From assembly GCF_000971275.1 (NCBI RefSeq), contig NZ_LAPV01000076.1, forward strand, positions 19,793 through 83,792: a DNA stretch of 64,000 nt. Direction: 5' to 3'. The position numbers and the translations under genes were made by a program. This document shows positions 45,083 to 53,787 of this stretch, one piece after another. Position 1 is the stretch's first letter, and every line of letters begins with the position of its first letter. Origin of the DNA: Devosia psychrophila. Lineage in GTDB: Bacteria; Pseudomonadota; Alphaproteobacteria; Rhizobiales; Devosiaceae. Below the pieces are notes generated by a model, which saw nothing but the letters and a program-made list of their open reading frames with translations, was not told the DNA's origin and did no database searches.

Positions 45083-47299
45083 ATGCGAGTTTACATGAGC
45101 ACCCCAACAAGCGCAGCACATCGCGTATCCTTTCACATCGTCTGGATCTCGGTTGCACTCGGCTCGCTCATTGCCATTGCGCTCGTGCTGTGCGCGTCCT
45201 GGATGGCGCGGGAGATCGATACCGCCGCCCTGAACGAACAGCGAAGTGCTGTCAGGACATATATCGAAAATGCCGGCCGTCGCATTCAACTCGATCAAAG
45301 CACTGCTGCCAGCCGTGCCGACGGCGTGTTTTATTCCGCGCATGGCCGATTTGCTTGGGTTCCAAAGGGCATGGCCGACTGGGTCAGCGCAGAATTCAAC
45401 CACGACCGGGTCTATATATTTTATTTGGACGGGTTCGTTCTGCAGGCCAGCGCTCACGGCCAACTGACGACTAGCGAAATAGACCTCACGGATCGCCAAG
45501 CGGTGGCGTCCCTGGTCAATCAGGTCCGGATTAGCCTGGCGACGCCAGCAATCGATCAGGCCTCGTCCGCTGCGTGCTGCTTTGGCATCAGACGTTTAGA
45601 GGACGGAAGCGTTGCCCTTATCAGCGTCCGCCCGCTTAACTCGTTTACCAGCGCCGACGATTTCGACCGCAACCCCCTCCTGCTTGCATCGGTGGTGCTG
45701 TTCAATGACCAGGCATTGATGGCCATCTCGCAGAGCCTCGGTCTCGCGGGCCTCCGGACAACCAATGTAATTCGATCCGCAGCCAATGTTGCCCTGCTCG
45801 ATGATCAAAACCGGCCACTGGCCTACGTCCAGTGGTCTCTACCGGCTCCGGCTGCAAAGCTGATCCGACAGGTTGCGCTGCCGGCAATAATGTCGCTCAT
45901 CGTCATCGGCGGTTGCCTCTTCTTTCTTATGGCGTGGCTTCGGCGAACTTCGGTTCGGCTTGAGAACAGCCAAACTCAAGCCAGCTTTCTCGCCATGCAC
46001 GACACTCTCACCGGCGCGGCCAATCGCTCGCTGTTTGATCAACGCTTGCGCGAGGCGCTTCACTACAGAACCCTTGCCGAAACCAAAATTCTGCTGATTT
46101 TCATCGACCTGGATCGGTTCAAGGAGGTCAACGACACCTATGGCCACGCCGCCGGGGATGATCTGCTGAGAGAAGTCGGCCGACGCTTACTGGTTGAGTT
46201 GCCTGAGGAGGCAACCCTGGCCCGGCTCGGAGGCGATGAATTTGCTATTGTTCAGCCGGGCATCGTCAGCGACGGACATGCGCGCTGGATATGCCAGCGC
46301 CTGGTGCAAGCGCTCTCGGACCCGATAGCCTTGCCGGCCGGTCAAATGAACATCACCGTCAGCGTCGGCTTCGCCGTTGAGACGCCAAGCACTATTTCAT
46401 CCGAGGAGCTCGCTCGACGGGCCGACGTCGCGCTGTACTTTTCCAAGACAGCGGGCCGCAATCAATGCACCCTCTATCAGCACGCTATGGATGCCGATCG
46501 GAAGGAGCGCCTGACGCTTCAGATCGAGCTCCGTAACGCCCTGCTGCAGGACCAGCTAAACCTCGCTTACCAGCCGATTTTCAGCGCTACCTCAGGCGAG
46601 ATTGCCGGAGCCGAGGCGCTTTTGCGCTGGCAGCATCCGGTTCGCGGCTTTGTTTCTCCGGAATTTTTCGTGGGCCTGGCCGAAGAAATCGGCCTCATCA
46701 ACGAGCTTGGAATGTGGGTACTTCGCCAGGCTTGCTTGCTGGCCAAGCAGATCAACTTGCCTTGGATTGCAGTGAACCTATCGCCGGTGCAGTTCCAGCG
46801 CGCGGAACTGGCAGATGAAATCCTGCATGCGTTGCATAATATCGGCTTCGCAGCTGAGCGGCTGGAGCTTGAAATTACAGAAGGGGTACTTCTTCAGGAT
46901 TCCGCCCAGGTCCAGATGACACTGAGCCGCCTGCGCGCTGCCGGCGTTCGCATTTCCATCGATGATTTCGGGGCTGGCTATGCATCGATCAGTTATCTGC
47001 GCAATTACAAGATCGATAAAATCAAGATCGACCGCTCCTTCATAAAGGAGCTCAACGAAGATCCCACTCTAGTTCACGTCGTACGCGCGATGGTCGACAT
47101 GGGTCGGGCGATGGGCCTGAGCGTCACCGCCGAAGGTGTTGAAGAAGATGCTCAGCGCCGCCAGCTCACCGAGATGGGCTGCACGCACCTGCAAGGCTAT
47201 TTGCTGTCGAGACCAATTTCGGCTCAAGCGCTGAGCCAGCTGTCAGGCGAGTTCGAAAATACACCGTCTGTGAAACCTGTGTCGTCCAGACGGGACTGA
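45083..47299 (+). CDS. GGDEF-EAL protein with CHASE4-like sensor
   Basis: This 738-residue membrane protein has a helix near 20-40, a periplasmic CHASE4-like domain (about 45-260), a second helix near 265-285, a GGDEF domain (GGDEF at 383-387) and an EAL domain (EAL at 511-513; NLSPVQF, ITEG, DDFGAGYAS, KIDRSFI, EGVEEDAQ all present). It can in principle both make and break cyclic di-GMP. The allosteric I-site RxxD is absent at its usual place (375-378 read EEAT). The start may be ATG 45095 (MSTPTS). It lies beside the exo cluster, which c-di-GMP might control. Confidence 0.92.
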   Translation: MRVYMSTPTSAAHRVSFHIVWISVALGSLIAIALVLCASWMAREIDTAALNEQRSAVRTYIENAGRRIQLDQSTAASRADGVFYSAHGRFAWVPKGMADWVSAEFNHDRVYIFYLDGFVLQASAHGQLTTSEIDLTDRQAVASLVNQVRISLATPAIDQASSAACCFGIRRLEDGSVALISVRPLNSFTSADDFDRNPLLLASVVLFNDQALMAISQSLGLAGLRTTNVIRSAANVALLDDQNRPLAYVQWSLPAPAAKLIRQVALPAIMSLIVIGGCLFFLMAWLRRTSVRLENSQTQASFLAMHDTLTGAANRSLFDQRLREALHYRTLAETKILLIFIDLDRFKEVNDTYGHAAGDDLLREVGRRLLVELPEEATLARLGGDEFAIVQPGIVSDGHARWICQRLVQALSDPIALPAGQMNITVSVGFAVETPSTISSEELARRADVALYFSKTAGRNQCTLYQHAMDADRKERLTLQIELRNALLQDQLNLAYQPIFSATSGEIAGAEALLRWQHPVRGFVSPEFFVGLAEEIGLINELGMWVLRQACLLAKQINLPWIAVNLSPVQFQRAELADEILHALHNIGFAAERLELEITEGVLLQDSAQVQMTLSRLRAAGVRISIDDFGAGYASISYLRNYKIDKIKIDRSFIKELNEDPTLVHVVRAMVDMGRAMGLSVTAEGVEEDAQRRQLTEMGCTHLQGYLLSRPISAQALSQLSGEFENTPSVKPVSSRRD

Positions 47300-47315
47300 G
47301 ACATTCCACGGTCGA

Positions 47316-47716
47316 CTACTGCGCTTGCGACAAAAGCTTCTCGACGTCCGGTAGCACCCTGCTGACAATGGCTTTTACCCCAGCCGCATTGGGGTGGATG
47401 CGGTCGGCCTGATTGAGGTTGCTGTCGAGCGCCACTCCTTCGAGGAAAAATCCGTGTAGCGGCACGTCAAACTGCTGCGCCAGAGTGGGATAGACGACAT
47501 TGAACGCAATGACATACTCGGTGCCCAGAACTGGGCTAGCCTGCATGCCCAGCAGTAGAACCGGCACAGCATGCGCCTTCAGGCGGGTCAGGATCGATTG
47601 GAGATTGCTGGCGAGATTGGCCGGAGAAAGTCCCTGCAGCATGTCGTTGCCGCCAAGCCCCAGCAGGACCCTATCGGGTCGCGCGGACAGCGACCCGTCC
47701 AGACGATCGAGAGAGG
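47316..47716 (-). pseudogene. 3' fragment of an SGNH/GDSL lipase-arylesterase
   Basis: The minus strand encodes only the second half of a TesA-like hydrolase: SLDRLDGSLSARPDRVLLGL, GGNDMLQGL (block III), and DRIHPNAAG (block V with Asp and His). The GDSL block with the nucleophile serine is missing. The coding stops at the left end of the IS element (47717), and the missing half is not on the other side of it. Confidence 0.85.
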
Positions 47717-47772
47717 TGGCTCGGTTTGTCTGAACAGCCTGCGGGGGTTCGGTAAGTGAATTTCGGCCTTGG

Positions 47773-48603
47773 TTATGCCGCTGCCAGGATTGGCACCAGC
47801 GCATTGAAGCAGGCTTCGTCCGGGGTCATGCGGTCAAGGCTCGGGTGAGGTCGCCCACTGTTGTAAAAGGCCAGGTATTTGCCGATCAATGTTCGCGCGT
47901 CCGAGACGGCGTCATAGGCGCGCAGGTAAACCTCCTCGTATTTGATGGACCGCCAAAGCCGCTCGACGAAGACATTGTCGCGCCATGCCCCTCTGCCGTC
48001 CATGCTAATGGCGATGCCATTGTCGCGCAGCAGGCCGGTGAAGGCCATGCTGGTAAATTGGCTGGCCTGGTCGCTGTTGAAGATTTCGGGGGCGCCGTAT
48101 TTACCCAGAGCCTCCTCAAGCGCCTCGATGCAGAAGCTCACGTCCATGCTGATCGAGACCCGCCACGCCAGCATCCGCCTGCTGAACCAGTCCACCACGG
48201 CTGCCAAGTAGACGAAGCCGCGCGCCATGGGGATATAGGTAATGTCGATTGCCCAAACCTGGTTGGGCTGGGTCACCGCCAGCCTGCGCAGCAGGTAGGG
48301 ATAGACCTTATGGCCTGGCGCGGGCTTGCTGGTATTGGGTTTGCGGTAAATCGCCTCGATGCCCATCCGCTTCATCAGCGTGCTCACATGCAGCCGACCA
48401 ACAGCAAACCCTTCTCGACCCAGCAGATCGCGCAACATGCGGGCGCCGGCGAACGGGTAATCCAGATGCAGTTCATCGATCCGCCGCATCAGTGCCAGAT
48501 CGCCGGGCGACACCGGGCGTGGCAGGTAGTAGACGCTGCTCCGGCTGATATCGAGCACCAACGCCTGCCGGGTCACCGATAGTTCATGCTCGCGATCGAT
48601 CAT
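47773..48603 (-). CDS. IS3-family transposase OrfB (DDE domain)
   Basis: This 276-residue protein has the HTH_21 region (DLALMRRIDELHLDYPFAGA) and an rve integrase core with WAIDITYIPM, FNSDQASQFTS and DNVFVERLWRS giving the D-D-E triad. It is normally made as an OrfAB fusion by -1 frameshifting; the frame is open upstream to a T TTT TTG heptamer (48645-48651). It overlaps the orfA stop as ATGA. It is intact in itself. Confidence 0.93.
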   Translation of the reverse strand: MIDREHELSVTRQALVLDISRSSVYYLPRPVSPGDLALMRRIDELHLDYPFAGARMLRDLLGREGFAVGRLHVSTLMKRMGIEAIYRKPNTSKPAPGHKVYPYLLRRLAVTQPNQVWAIDITYIPMARGFVYLAAVVDWFSRRMLAWRVSISMDVSFCIEALEEALGKYGAPEIFNSDQASQFTSMAFTGLLRDNGIAISMDGRGAWRDNVFVERLWRSIKYEEVYLRAYDAVSDARTLIGKYLAFYNSGRPHPSLDRMTPDEACFNALVPILAAA

Positions 48604-48911
48604 CGCTTTGCGCTCAGCAGGCCGGCTTTGCTGAGCGCTCCTTCCAAAAAATCGTTCTACAGCGTCAACTGGCCAATTTTGGCGTGTAGCGTCTTTACAT
48701 CCACTGTCGGCGCGGTCGGCTCAGGGCAGGCCTCGCCGCCAAAAACATCTGCAGCGCCTTCCAGAAGCTGGCTGCGCCATTGCGTGATCTGGTTGGCATG
48801 GACGTCAAACTGCTGGGCAAGTTCCGCCAGAGTCTTCTCACCCTTGATGGCGGCCAGCGCTACTTTGGCCTTGAACATCGGCGTGTGGTTGCGGCGGGGT
48901 CGTCTCGTCAT
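48600..48911 (-). pseudogene. IS3-family OrfA truncated by an amber codon
   Basis: OrfA should be 103 residues with an N-terminal HTH (TPMFKAKVALAAIKGEKTLA). Codon 85 is TAG (48657-48659) where the family has Glu in LTLENDFLEGAL; the codons after the stop, NDFLEGALSKAGLLSAKR, still match and end in TGA at 48600-48602. The amber lies two codons before the slippery heptamer, so no OrfAB can be made without read-through. Only 84 residues are predicted. Confidence 0.85.
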
Positions 48912-49120
48912 GGTCGCTCCTGTTCGCGGCCATACTGGCTGCCATCAGGCACAAAATCCACTTATCCCGATGTCCAGATTTCCCGAGCCACCTCTGTTGT
49001 AAAGGCGCTACCCGTGCACCGATTAAACCCAGCGTAATTATTGCGGAATAGGCTTCTTCCACAATGCTTCAACTTAAACTCGCGCTGCGAGGCCTCGGTT
49101 GCTGCCGGCTGGGGATCAAA

Positions 49121-50815
49121 ATGTCAGTTGAAGCGAAGTCCACTGTCATCAATGGATGGACGGCCGGTCGAATTTTCCGTGAGCCTCTACTCTGGCTCGG
49201 TCTAGTTCTAGTAGTGCTGGCTGTTTTGCTGTCGCTGCCACTTAGCGTCGCGATTGGACCGATGTATTGGGACACGTATCTCTATCTTGATGCGGCGCAG
49301 CGCATTGCCATGGGACAAACCCCTAACGTTGATTTCCAGGTTCCAGTTGGACCGCTGGTTTACTACCTCTTTACCTGGGGCCTCGAGTTATTTCCACGCG
49401 CGCAATTGCTGCTGCTGGCGCAATGGTGCTTGCTAGCTGTCGCCGCGCCACTCATGGCAGTAGTCATCGCGGACACGGCCAAGCGCAGTCATGGCCTCGC
49501 GTTTGCGCTGTTGATCCCATTCTTGGTGTTTGCCTTGGCGCCGGTCAATGCGCTGACCTACAGTTCGTTTCCGAGCCTCGATGGATACAGCATCTACAAC
49601 CGGCACTCGGTGCTGTTACTTTACGTGCTGGTTTCAGGCCTCCTTTTCATCAGGGACGGCCGCAAGCTTGCATGGTTCTGCGCGCTGGCCATGCTGGCGC
49701 TCTTTCTAACAAAGATCACGGCGTTTCTTGCAGGGGGCATGATCGGTCTTTTCGCCCTGCTGGCTGGCCGGATCGCGCTGCGCAATGTCGCGCTTGCGGC
49801 CTTGATCTTCGTCGTGCCGCTCGCGGTCAGCGAGTTCGCAGTGCACTTCGTCTCGTCCTATCTCAGTAACATTGCCCAGCTTGTGGGACTTAACGAGGGG
49901 TCCTGGCTGTCGCGGGTGCTGATGGTGATATCGGCTAAGCTCAACGTACTCGTTCCGGTGGGTGTGATGTGCGCCATGCTGGCTTGGCTTTCGCTCGGCG
50001 CCGAAAAAGCCGTGCCTTTCTTTGACAGAAGCTATTGGTGGCTCGGCGTTGCCACCTTGGCAGGCATTGCCTTTGAGACGCAGAATACTGGCGGGGGTCA
50101 GGAGTTCATCTTCCTCTGGCCGATCCTGCTGATGGCCTGGCCTCGCCTCCAGGGCTACGAGAAGCGATCGCAGGCAATCCTTCTCGTGCTGGCCGCTTTT
50201 AGCGTCGTCCCAACCATCAGCAATGTCGCGCATCGGGTCCTACGTTCGGTCGCCGTCCTGCCCACTTACCAGACGCTTGACCTACCATTGCTCAAGAACA
50301 TGGAGCAGGTTGCGACCCGTGCGGACCACATGGAGCGGGCTGCTCGCAATGTCTCGCACTACATCGAGTTCTCCGACACCTATGAGAGCCTCGCCCGGCA
50401 GGGGCAGGCTCCGAGCTGGAATTATTACTCCGAACTCGACTTCCAGATTTACTTCCTCATAGACATCGCCGCCGGCGCGCAAGCAATCCTGGATTTCGAG
50501 GCGGCGAATAGCGTACGGCTCAACACGCTCATGACGCTCGAATTCACCAATCCATTCCCCTGGCTTCTCGATCGCGACGCTACGCGGCATATTCAGATCG
50601 GTGCCGATCCATTCCGGACCATACCGCCCATGACGCCCGAGATCAAAGCCGCAATCGATGCGACCGATGCGGTTATCCGTCCCAAATGCCCGGTTACCTC
50701 GGGTCGCCTTGCCGTCGAATCCATCTACAGCGAGGCACTCGAAAACAGGCAGGTGGTCGAGATTCATCCCTGCTGGGATCTGCTGCTACGGCCGGGCTTG
50801 CTGCCGGCGCCATAA
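49121..50815 (+). CDS. Polytopic membrane protein, possible GT-C glycosyltransferase
   Basis: This 564-residue protein has about 10-11 membrane helices and a soluble C-terminal domain (about 380-564). After the first helix comes an acidic loop, MYWDTYLYLDAA (Asp51 and Asp57), the place of the catalytic acid in GT-C enzymes that use lipid-phosphate sugars. I do not recognise the exact family. ATG 49121 is chosen over 49064, with GGGGAT upstream. It lies just right of the IS and converges with the aminotransferase operon, whose DprE1/UbiA proteins could make its donor. Confidence 0.6.
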   Translation: MSVEAKSTVINGWTAGRIFREPLLWLGLVLVVLAVLLSLPLSVAIGPMYWDTYLYLDAAQRIAMGQTPNVDFQVPVGPLVYYLFTWGLELFPRAQLLLLAQWCLLAVAAPLMAVVIADTAKRSHGLAFALLIPFLVFALAPVNALTYSSFPSLDGYSIYNRHSVLLLYVLVSGLLFIRDGRKLAWFCALAMLALFLTKITAFLAGGMIGLFALLAGRIALRNVALAALIFVVPLAVSEFAVHFVSSYLSNIAQLVGLNEGSWLSRVLMVISAKLNVLVPVGVMCAMLAWLSLGAEKAVPFFDRSYWWLGVATLAGIAFETQNTGGGQEFIFLWPILLMAWPRLQGYEKRSQAILLVLAAFSVVPTISNVAHRVLRSVAVLPTYQTLDLPLLKNMEQVATRADHMERAARNVSHYIEFSDTYESLARQGQAPSWNYYSELDFQIYFLIDIAAGAQAILDFEAANSVRLNTLMTLEFTNPFPWLLDRDATRHIQIGADPFRTIPPMTPEIKAAIDATDAVIRPKCPVTSGRLAVESIYSEALENRQVVEIHPCWDLLLRPGLLPAP

Positions 50816-50817
50816 AA

Positions 50818-50843
50818 AAGGGGCGGACCGCGGTCCGCCCCTT
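50818..50843. terminator. Bidirectional terminator
   Basis: AAGGGGCGGACC-GC-GGTCCGCCCCTT is a perfect stem with A-run on the left and T-rich sequence on the right. It lies between the convergent GT-C-like gene and the aminotransferase gene and can end both transcripts. Confidence 0.85.
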
Positions 50844-50862
50844 CTGCTTTTCGGGCCGATGT

Positions 50863-52302
50863 CTAGCGAACCTGCGCGCGAACGAAATCGGTCACGATTT
50901 TCACTACTCCACGCGACATGACTTCATCGAGCGCAGTGATAAATTCGTCGACATTGGCGCGGGTGCAGATCAGCGGCGGTTCGAGGCGGATGACGTTGCG
51001 GTTGTACTCGGTGAATGCGACGAGCACGCCGTGGTCGCGCAGAAGGTGACTACCGACGAAGCCGGGAAGCGAGCCCTTGAGCTTGTCATCAAGCGCCGAC
51101 ATCACAGGCCTTAGCACCATAGGCATAGCCTGGGAAAAATCGTGGAACTCGAGACCCACCATCATGCCACGACCGCGCACTTCCTTGAGAAGGGCGGGAT
51201 ACCTGCGCTGCAGCGTGCCTAGTTCCGCTATCAGATAATCGCCTACCTCTGCGGCGTTATCGATCAGGCCTTCGTCATACAGGACATTGAGCGCCTCAAT
51301 GGATGTGACCGATGCTTCACCAATGCCGCCAAAGGTAGCCATGGCATGGATCATCGCAGTCTTTGGCGTGCCATATGCCTTCATATAGACGTCGCGCCGG
51401 GCGATCATTGCGCCCACAGCCGCCTTGCCGCCCCCAAGCGACTTGGCAAGCGCTGTTACGTCGGGGACCACTCCGTAGTGCTCAAAGGCATAGAATTTGC
51501 CAGTCCGCCCAAAGCCGCATTGCACTTCATCGGCCACCCAAAGCACGCCATACTTGTCGCAAAGCGCTCGTAGTTTAGGCCAGAAATCTGCATCGGCTTC
51601 GATGATGCCGCCGCCGCCCTGGACTGTCTCAAGCACGATAGTGCCAATGGCGGGATCGGATTTGAACGCGGCTTCGACAGCGTCGATATCGCCGAAAGGA
51701 ACGCGCACGGTGTTATCGACCAGCTTGAACTGGCCACGGTAGAGTGGACCATCAGTGATCGAGAGCACGCCCTTGGTTTTGCCGTGGAAGGAATTCTCGG
51801 CATAAACAATCTTGGGTCGAGCAGGCCCGGCAGCGCGCTCTGCCACCTTGATCGCAGCTTCCATAGCCTCCGAGCCTGACGAGCCCAGAAAGACCATGTC
51901 AAGATCACCAGGTGAGCAAGCTGCGAGGTTGTATGCCAACGCCGTGGCGTATTGCGACAGAAACGCGATTGCGATTTCCTGCCGTTTTTCTTCTGCGAAC
52001 TTGCGCCGCGCTTCGAGTATGCGCGGATGGTTGTGGCCAAAAGCGAGCGAGCCGAAGCCGCCGAAGAAATCAAGGATCTTTCGACCGTCCTGGTCGTAAT
52101 AGTACATGCCCTCGGCGCGTTCGATCTTGATCTTGTGGAAGCCCAACAGCTTCATGAAATGAAGCTGACCCGGGTTCATATGAGCGGTAAAAAGCTCATA
52201 CATCCGCTTGATATCGAGCGTTTTGGCCTCTTCCACCGTGATGAATTTGGGCTTTGCGGTTTTAGCGCCAAGGTCGGTGGGCAGGGTCATGGCGGTGCTC
52301 AT
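50863..52302 (-). CDS. Class III PLP-dependent aminotransferase
   Basis: This 479-residue enzyme has GFGSLAFGHNHPRILEA, GSSGSEAMEAAIKVAE, VADEVQCGFGRTGKF and the PLP-lysine region TALAKSLGGGK. It belongs with acetylornithine/4-aminobutyrate/diaminobutyrate aminotransferases; the substrate is not clear. ATG 52302 with GAGGAAC upstream is preferred to 52404. It lies 10 bp after the SDR gene and closes the UbiA-led operon. Sugar aminotransferases are usually class V-like (DegT), so its role in a glycan locus is unusual. Confidence 0.88.
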   Translation of the reverse strand: MSTAMTLPTDLGAKTAKPKFITVEEAKTLDIKRMYELFTAHMNPGQLHFMKLLGFHKIKIERAEGMYYYDQDGRKILDFFGGFGSLAFGHNHPRILEARRKFAEEKRQEIAIAFLSQYATALAYNLAACSPGDLDMVFLGSSGSEAMEAAIKVAERAAGPARPKIVYAENSFHGKTKGVLSITDGPLYRGQFKLVDNTVRVPFGDIDAVEAAFKSDPAIGTIVLETVQGGGGIIEADADFWPKLRALCDKYGVLWVADEVQCGFGRTGKFYAFEHYGVVPDVTALAKSLGGGKAAVGAMIARRDVYMKAYGTPKTAMIHAMATFGGIGEASVTSIEALNVLYDEGLIDNAAEVGDYLIAELGTLQRRYPALLKEVRGRGMMVGLEFHDFSQAMPMVLRPVMSALDDKLKGSLPGFVGSHLLRDHGVLVAFTEYNRNVIRLEPPLICTRANVDEFITALDEVMSRGVVKIVTDFVRAQVR

Positions 52303-52312
52303 GCGATGTTCC

Positions 52313-53323
52313 TCAGGCAGCTGTTGATTGGGGGACGCGGGCAGAAGTCGTGCCGGCGCGCTTCTTGCGATATTCGGTATAGGCGGCGATGAGCATGTCT
52401 TCATCGCGATACTGCGGCACCCATCCCAGTTCTCGCTCCGCTTTGGAGACGTCGAGAATGCACATCTCGTCAGCGATCAGGTACTGCTCGGGATCCATGA
52501 TCGGTACGTTGAGAAGATCGAGGAAATCCAGTGTGCGTTTAACCGCCCAGGCGGGCGTCGGCACGAGGATGGATTTCGATCCTGCATGTTTGACGAGGTC
52601 AGCCAGCAGCTTTTTTACGGGAGGCGCATCGAGCGAACCAAGATTGTACACGTCGTTCGGCACACCGGCCGAAAAGGCGGCATGGGCGGCCGATGCACAA
52701 TCAAAAACCGAGATAAATTGATAGGGATTTTTGCCCGAACCAATCATTGGGACTGGCAGGTTGAGATCGATGAGTTTGAAGAGCTTGGCCAGAATTCCGA
52801 GCCGACCTGGCCCTATGATTAAGCGCGGACGGAACAGGGAGATGTGCATGCCCTTTTCGCGCCATTCCTCTGCGAGCAGCTCGGTCTCATATTTGGAACG
52901 GCCATATTCACCCAGCGGGGCACGAGGATGGTCCTCGGTCTGCGGCCAAGTATGGGTATGGCCATAGACCATGTCCGTGGTGAAATGGACGAGCCTGTTG
53001 GCGCCGACCGCGTCCATCGCCTCGATGATGTTCTTGGTCCCATGAAAATTGACGGGAAAGAAGAAATCGTGGCGCTTGGCGCGGACCTGGATCGGCGACA
53101 GCATCTTGGCGGACAAATTGTAGACCATGTCGTCCGCTTGAATACCCAAAGCGACAACCGAGGCCTTATCCGTTACGTCCGTCTTGACGAACTGGGCGTC
53201 ACGATAATGCGGCAGATCACTCTTGACTATGTCGGCTACAACCACCTGCTCTCCGGCGGCTAGCAACCGCGGTGCAAGGTGACGTCCAACAAAACCGTCA
53301 CCACCAAAGATTATATGTCTCAT
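52313..53323 (-). CDS. NAD-dependent epimerase/dehydratase (extended SDR)
   Basis: This 336-residue protein has IIFGGDGFVGRHLAPRL (cofactor loop), VHFTTDMVYG and the YGRSK catalytic pair. It could act on a nucleotide or lipid-linked sugar as epimerase, reductase or dehydratase. In the mycobacterial DPA pathway the partner of DprE1 is a shorter SDR (DprE2); whether this longer SDR fills that step is open. It lies between the SMR-like gene and the aminotransferase gene. Confidence 0.88.
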   Translation of the reverse strand: MRHIIFGGDGFVGRHLAPRLLAAGEQVVVADIVKSDLPHYRDAQFVKTDVTDKASVVALGIQADDMVYNLSAKMLSPIQVRAKRHDFFFPVNFHGTKNIIEAMDAVGANRLVHFTTDMVYGHTHTWPQTEDHPRAPLGEYGRSKYETELLAEEWREKGMHISLFRPRLIIGPGRLGILAKLFKLIDLNLPVPMIGSGKNPYQFISVFDCASAAHAAFSAGVPNDVYNLGSLDAPPVKKLLADLVKHAGSKSILVPTPAWAVKRTLDFLDLLNVPIMDPEQYLIADEMCILDVSKAERELGWVPQYRDEDMLIAAYTEYRKKRAGTTSARVPQSTAA

Positions 53324-53358
53324 GTTTGTCCTGCTATCTTAGCCTGGGTGGCTTTGAC

Positions 53359-53775
53359 CTAAGTCCGGGCTTGGTCGGTGGTGACGACGGGCTCGTGTGT
53401 GTCGTTGCTGCCGCCCTGGGCAATCAGCAACGTGCCCACGCAAATAAGGGCAATGCCGGCCAGCTTGGGCAGCCCAAGGTCTTCCTTGAACACAAGCCAG
53501 GCAAAGATGGCGACCGCGACGTAAGCAAGGCTCAAGAAGGGGTAGGCAAAGGATATGTCCACCTTGGAAAGCACATACAGGTGCGAAGCCATCGAGATGA
53601 CGAAGGTCACGAGACCGGCAAAAACCCAAGGACTAAACACGATCTGAAATAGCCTCAGGATCGCCGTATCAGCAGTGAAGTTGACCGTTCCCATGTTCAT
53701 CATGCCCCATTTAAGCATGAGCTGGGCCGCTGCATTGGTCATAACTGTGAATATGATAAACGGTAGATAGGCCAT
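53359..53775 (-). CDS. Small EamA/SMR-type membrane protein
   Basis: This 138-residue protein has four membrane helices and SMR/EamA motifs (FTVMTNAAAQLMLKWGM near the start, ISFAYPFLSLAYVAVAI, GIALICVGTLLIAQG). Related proteins (ArnE/F type) flip lipid-linked aminoarabinose, and a different small membrane protein serves the DPA pathway. It probably flips or helps present a polyprenyl-phosphate sugar. It lies 12 bp after the DprE1-like gene. Confidence 0.82.
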   Translation of the reverse strand: MAYLPFIIFTVMTNAAAQLMLKWGMMNMGTVNFTADTAILRLFQIVFSPWVFAGLVTFVISMASHLYVLSKVDISFAYPFLSLAYVAVAIFAWLVFKEDLGLPKLAGIALICVGTLLIAQGGSNDTHEPVVTTDQART

Positions 53776-53787
53776 AATTCCCTGTCT

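Larger units (their letters stand above)
47717..48990 (-). mobile_element. IS3-family insertion sequence
   Basis: An element of about 1.27 kb bounded by imperfect inverted repeats starting TGGCTCGG (47717 rightward; complement ending at 48990), with TCTG-ACA shared further in. The repeat may extend by AGAGG outward on both sides. It holds orfA (damaged) and orfB. No direct target-site duplication is seen in the flanks. It truncates the SGNH hydrolase gene. Confidence 0.88.
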
